22,830 nucleotides of DNA from Folioceros fuciformis (Eukaryota > Anthocerotophyta > Anthocerotopsida > Anthocerotales), in NCBI GenBank assembly GCA_049999805.1, contig JBNGIO010003983.1, positions 1 through 22,830 on the forward strand, written 5' to 3'. The notes under the pieces are model-generated. The model made no database searches, was not told the origin of the DNA, and saw only the letters and a program-made list of their open reading frames with translations. Below, in pieces: positions 19,716 to 22,830 of this stretch (positions are counted from its first letter, which is position 1; every line of letters begins with the position of its first letter). Made by a program: the position numbers and the translations under genes.

Positions 19716-20510
19716 TTTAAGAGGTAGTAAATACTTGTGGTGGTAGGGTTAGCAGGTCATAGGGCCAGCTCATTGGCGATAGGATGTGCTAGGAAAGTCT
19801 AAATAAGTGACTGGTGACAACCGGCTAGGCTAGTGGTCCTATTAAAATAATATTTCTCATGCTAGAGAGAGGTGAAGTCAGAGAGAGAGAGGCTCCTATA
19901 AGATCATGTGAGCTTGTAGGAGGTAGGTTGTCACTTTGTGAGTTCTCTCAGGCTGTCCCTTCTTGGATATAGTAGTGTGTGCCGGCTGTGCATGTGTGCA
20001 TGTGTGCAGCATTTGATAAAGCTTTGAGAAGTGGTGGCCAGGGTTAAGGGCGGGGTCTCTTTTAATTCTTGATCGTGCTCTCCGTGTCGTGTTCCCATGA
20101 TCTGTCATTCTCGTTTCCTCGCAGGGCTAGAGTGAGTGCCGACTATGCTTGCATGGTGTCTGGTAGGATCGTTGGTGGCGACATGCTTTTCTTTGGGGTT
20201 AGTCTAGTGACTCTTACTGGGTAGGGGGAGGCAATATGGACGTGTAGGAGGTAGTGGTGACGTTGCTGATTGCTGGTTGCTGGTGCTACAGTAAGTGAAG
20301 TGAGTGAGGAAAGTTGCAAATATGAGAGGTTAGTGTCGTTGTAGTGATTGGAGTGAGTTTGTGGGCACCGAGAGAGGTGTAGTTTACCGCTGGACAGCGA
20401 GGACTGTCCCACGCTTGATCGGAGCTAGAGGTGAGCCCTCAAATCCGTCATCGAGTCGATTGAGTCCGAGCCTCCATCCATAGTAGCTAGAAGCCCCATC
20501 GCTCCTTCGT
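19604..20510. repeat. Long direct repeat, left copy (LTR-like)
   Basis: This copy is co-linear with 21660-22510. Landmarks shared in order are GAAGACTT (19629), the KRRRP-coding stretch, TAAAGCTTTGAGAAG, CCCATGATCTGTCATTCT, GACTATGCTTGCATGGTGTC and CTTGATCGGAGCTAGAGG with its neighbour ATCCGTCATCGAGT. The best stretch (about 19975-20220) is roughly 85-90% identical by eye apart from indels. Around 20230-20390 this copy has about 85 bp not present on the right. Edges are approximate and no TG...CA ends are clear. Just beyond it, TTGGCAAACAGTGCCCGGGG (20509-20528) weakly recalls the primer-binding region of plant Ty3-type elements. Short GA and TGTGCATG microsatellites lie within it. Confidence 0.7.
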
Positions 20511-21448
20511 TGGCAAACAGTGCCCGGGGTTTTCCCACCTCAATGGCCTCCATGGTAGCTTATGGCCGGGCATTTTTCCCCTTGGGCCTCATTGAGCTAC
20601 CTCTCCAAGTCCGCAGTCCACTCTAAAACCTAGGCCCTTAGTTCTTCTCGCTCCCGTTGGCACCTGTCACGATCCTCCCGGTACTTACCGAACTCCTCCT
20701 GAAACTCAATGGTATGTCCGGTTGCCCGTTCCTTTAGGGCGGACAATTGAGTTGCTATCTCAGTCATCCTCCTCCATAAGGCGATGTTCTCGCCTTCTCG
20801 TGCTGCGACTTGCCTGAAAGACCACGCTAGCCCCTCCGCCATGCTTGTGACAATACCCTAGGCTACTTGCATCGCCGCCTCCGTAGTAGCTCTAGTGTAA
20901 AACCGGCAGTTGGGAGGTAGCTTGGTTCTCCCAAAGGACACCTAGATGGCCTTTCTCATGGCCTCTGGATCTGTAACACCTCCTTCGATGAAGTCCTTTA
21001 GGACTATGGACTGCGGCAAGGCTTCCCGCCGGTAAGGCTCCTCCTAGGCAGGGTGGGGTGTTGGAGTGGGTATTACTCTAGTAGGTGATGGACTAGGAGA
21101 GCGGGGACCCCGCCCCTTCTTCCTCCCATGAAGTGAGGGAGGCCATTTAACTCCAAACAGCCTAATCCTGTGTCGTTCATTGTAGTCCAGCTGTGCAGCC
21201 AGCTAAACCAATTCCATTTGGTCCGCCTCCTCCCTGGTCCTTGGCGCACCTGTTGTTCCTTGGACCGGAGCCAAGAACTCATCTAGCTCCAGACTAGTGG
21301 GTGGTAGGGTGCTTTGGAGCAGGATCCGCCTGCCCGCTATGGACATTGCCCTAATGTTTCACCGCTTGGGCGGAGGAGCCTGGGCCGATGGTGATCTTGC
21401 TTTCCGCTTTGGAGGTGGGTCGGTTGAGGAGTTGGGCGCTGAGGCCAT
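20384..21448 (-). pseudogene. Gag-like retroelement ORF with seven internal stops
   Basis: One minus-strand frame of 355 codons runs from a Met at 21448 (MASAPNSSTDPPPKRKARSP) to TAA at 20384. It is interrupted by TAG at 21205, 21046, 20944, 20860 and 20632 and by TGA at 21361 and 20542 (first base on the minus strand). No frameshift is needed. Content is gag-like: a basic, Pro-rich N-terminus, LDEFLAPVQGTTGAP, a second basic Ser/Pro tract (RKKGRGPRSPSPSP), LKDFIEGGVTDPEAMRKAI, then a charged coiled coil near 20842-20630 (EEFGKYREDRDRCQREREEL). No zinc knuckle, protease or polymerase is present. The frame enters the left direct repeat at its 3' end. It is probably a silenced, non-autonomous LTR-element gag. 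Confidence 0.6.
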
Positions 21449-21500
21449 GGGTGGCGACTCCGATGCTACTCCGAGATTGTCCTCTGAAGTATGTGAAACT

Positions 21501-21695
21501 GTTAGGGGAGATGGTGCGGAGTGAAGGTGATTGGTCCGGAGGCAGCCTCAGCCACCATGGGAACCGTTAGGGAAGATGGTGCGGAGTGAAGGTGACTAGT
21601 TCGGAGGCAACCTCAGCCACCATGAGAACCGTTAGGGGAGATGTTGCGGAGTGAAGGTGACTGGTCCGGAGGCAGCCTCAGCCACCATGGAAACA
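21501..21695. repeat. Tandem repeat, 65-bp unit x 3
   Basis: The units are 21501-21565, 21566-21630 and 21631-21695. Each starts GTTAGGGGAGATGGTGCGGA or a near variant, carries GTGAAGGTGA and ends in CCTCAGCCACCATGGGAACC or a near variant. They differ from each other at only a few positions. The period is exactly 65 bp in both intervals, so it is not a codon repeat. The array lies between the gag-like start codon and the right-hand direct repeat, where the leader of a minus-strand element would be. Confidence 0.9.
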
Positions 21696-22510
21696 ATAAC
21701 ATGAGAAGACTTTGCAGACAGCCACTCGGCAATAAAAAGGCGGCGCCCACCAGATCTGGAAGAGCAATCAACAGCCAAGGATCTTCAAGGGCTATTGATA
21801 GGGTCAGCAAGGGGGCTGGAGGCTCGTCAAGTTAATGGTAGGGTAGACTAGTCTAGAATAATAGTGTGATATAAATTATTGCTTTGGTTGTCGTGTCCTC
21901 ATAGTCAACTTGTAGAGAGAGGAAGGGGACTAGAGCTAGGAGTCTTCTTTAAGAGGCTGTGAGCCTCTAGAACCCACTTGTCACTTAACGATCTCTCTCG
22001 AGTTGTCCCTGCTTGGATGAAGCAGTGTGTGCCGTCTGTGCATGTTGTGCAGCATCTGGTAAAGCTTTGAGAAGTAGTGGCCAAGGTTAAGGGCTGGGTC
22101 CCTTTATTCTTAATCTTGCTCTTCGTGTCGTGCCCCCATGATCTGTCATTCTTGTTTCCTTGCAGGACTTGAGTGAGTGCCAACTATGCTTGCATGGTGT
22201 CTGGTAGGATCGTGGGTCATCGGTGGCATGTTCTTCTTTGAGGTTAGTCTGATGACTCTTGCTGAGTAGGGGAGTCAACAAGGAAGTGTAGTTGTAGTGG
22301 TTGTAGTAAGCGCGTCGGCACTGGTACATGTGTAGTTAACCGAGGTGTCCCATGCTTGATCGAAGCTAGAGGGGAGCCCTCGAATCCGTCATCGAGTTGA
22401 TTGAATCCGACTCTCCATCCATAGTAGTTAGGAGCCCTACTCCTTCGTGGGAACGAAACCCAATGTCTCAATGACAATAGGATAAGTGTGGACACTAAAG
22501 GTTGAACTCT
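21660..22510. repeat. Long direct repeat, right copy (LTR-like)
   Basis: This is the partner of 19604-20510 in the same orientation, with a ~1.2-kb interval between them. Shared landmarks include GAAGACTT (21705), TAAAGCTTTGAGAAG, CCATGATCTGTCATTCT, AACTATGCTTGCATGGTGTC and GCTTGATCGAAGCTAGAGG. Similarity fades after about 22450 but returns briefly at TTGCCCGGAGTTTT (22523), opposite TGCCCGGGGTTTT of the left copy. If these are LTRs their divergence means an old insertion. The transposon-protein-like frame that follows could mean this copy is the 5' LTR of a second element running out of the window. Confidence 0.7.
21705..21851 (+). pseudogene. KRRRP-motif coding remnant, right copy
   Basis: The frame opens right after a TGA (21702-21704) and reads EDFADSHSAIKRRRPPDLEE..., ending at TAG 21849-21851. 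It is the counterpart of 19629-19715: ED, A, H, A, KRRRP, E and Q line up without gaps, and in both copies a stop sits immediately before the ED. The right version runs about 20 codons longer. This looks like the end of an old coding frame preserved in both repeats, not a live gene. Confidence 0.4.
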
Positions 22511-22830
22511 TTAGCAACCAATTGCCCGGAGTTTTGCAACCACATGGTGACCAAGACCGACCATGTAGCAGACAGAGTTCTGCTATTACTCTACGGACTA
22601 GCATAGGGAACCCCAGTGGATTGGGGGAAGGTAGTTGCACATCGGATACAGTTCAATGTTAGAAAGCTCAGGCAGGAAAAGCCACCCGCCTCAGGCCTCT
22701 TCCTCACCCTGTTTAACATTTGGGACCACTATAAGGTCCTTACAGATTTAGAGAAAGCATCACTTTCTCGGTTGCCTCTCACTTTGGTCCCCTCCCTCGC
22801 TGCCATGACACTGGCCCCCAGGAAGAAGAC
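22499..22830 (+). pseudogene. Partial transposon-protein-like frame, runs off the right edge
   Basis: A plus-strand frame opens after TAA (22496-22498) and continues to the window end with a single TAG at 22604-22606. It reads NCPEFCNHMVTKTDHVADR, then VLLLLYGLA, the TAG, GTPVDWGKVVAHRIQFNVRK, LFLTLFNIWDHYKVLTDLEK and AAMTLAPRKKT. The pattern of a hydrophobic helix, GTPVDWGKVV-type loop and further helices recalls the 'putative plant transposon protein' domain (Transposase_32-like) found in gag-like ORFs of plant LTR elements. That is memory-based and uncertain. An ATG at 22805 is a possible later start. Confidence 0.4.

Noticed and set aside
20101-20130. Intron-acceptor-like TTTCCTCGCAG in the left repeat (TTTCCTTGCAG in the right)
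   Set aside because: No coding sequence follows in any frame and no matching donor is evident, so I did not call a spliced gene in the repeats.

Overview
The window looks like a nuclear contig from a land plant. It holds an intact plant-type leucine-rich-repeat receptor kinase gene, a complete-looking plant XMAP215-family gene (MOR1/GEM1) split into 54 short exons by about 70-375 bp GT-AG introns, and a right-hand third made of decayed retroelement sequence. One run of exactly 100 N (7755-7854) marks a draft-assembly gap. The MOR1 protein reads clearly as the plant orthologue but differs at many positions from the Arabidopsis protein as I remember it. A non-seed or otherwise early-branching plant is possible, but I cannot name the species.

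Layout. 1-1736: AT-rich, broken coding remnant (279-672), an 85%-AT-looking spacer, a perfect 18-bp inverted repeat (918-970), then mixed-composition DNA leading to the first gene. 1737-4355: single-exon LRR receptor-like kinase, 872 aa, of the At2g24230-like type, whose kinase domain has lost the catalytic Lys and Asp and is probably a pseudokinase. 4356-5644: spacer, then a TATA box and a leader for the next gene. 5645-18441: MOR1/GEM1, reconstructed exon by exon (54 exons, one interrupted by the N gap, about 2,030 aa expected), with five TOG-type blocks, a plant C-terminal helical region and a variable tail. One intron is of GC-AG type and one exon is only 30 nt. 18442-22830: 3' flank, 51-bp tandem repeats, an inverted-repeat-bounded pyrimidine-rich segment, then two diverged long direct repeats (about 19.6-20.5 kb and 21.7-22.5 kb). 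Between them lies a minus-strand gag-like frame broken by seven stops, none of them TAA, and a 65-bp x3 tandem array. A second transposon-protein-like frame runs off the right edge.

The two real genes are head-to-tail and 1.3 kb apart. They act in different places (plasma-membrane signalling versus cortical, spindle and phragmoplast microtubules), and nothing in the sequence links them functionally. I found no CRISPR array, tRNA, rRNA or gene-cluster-like system. The most unusual items are the dead-looking kinase, the GC-AG intron and 30-nt exon in MOR1, and the cytosine-deamination-like pattern of nonsense codons in the retroelement frame.
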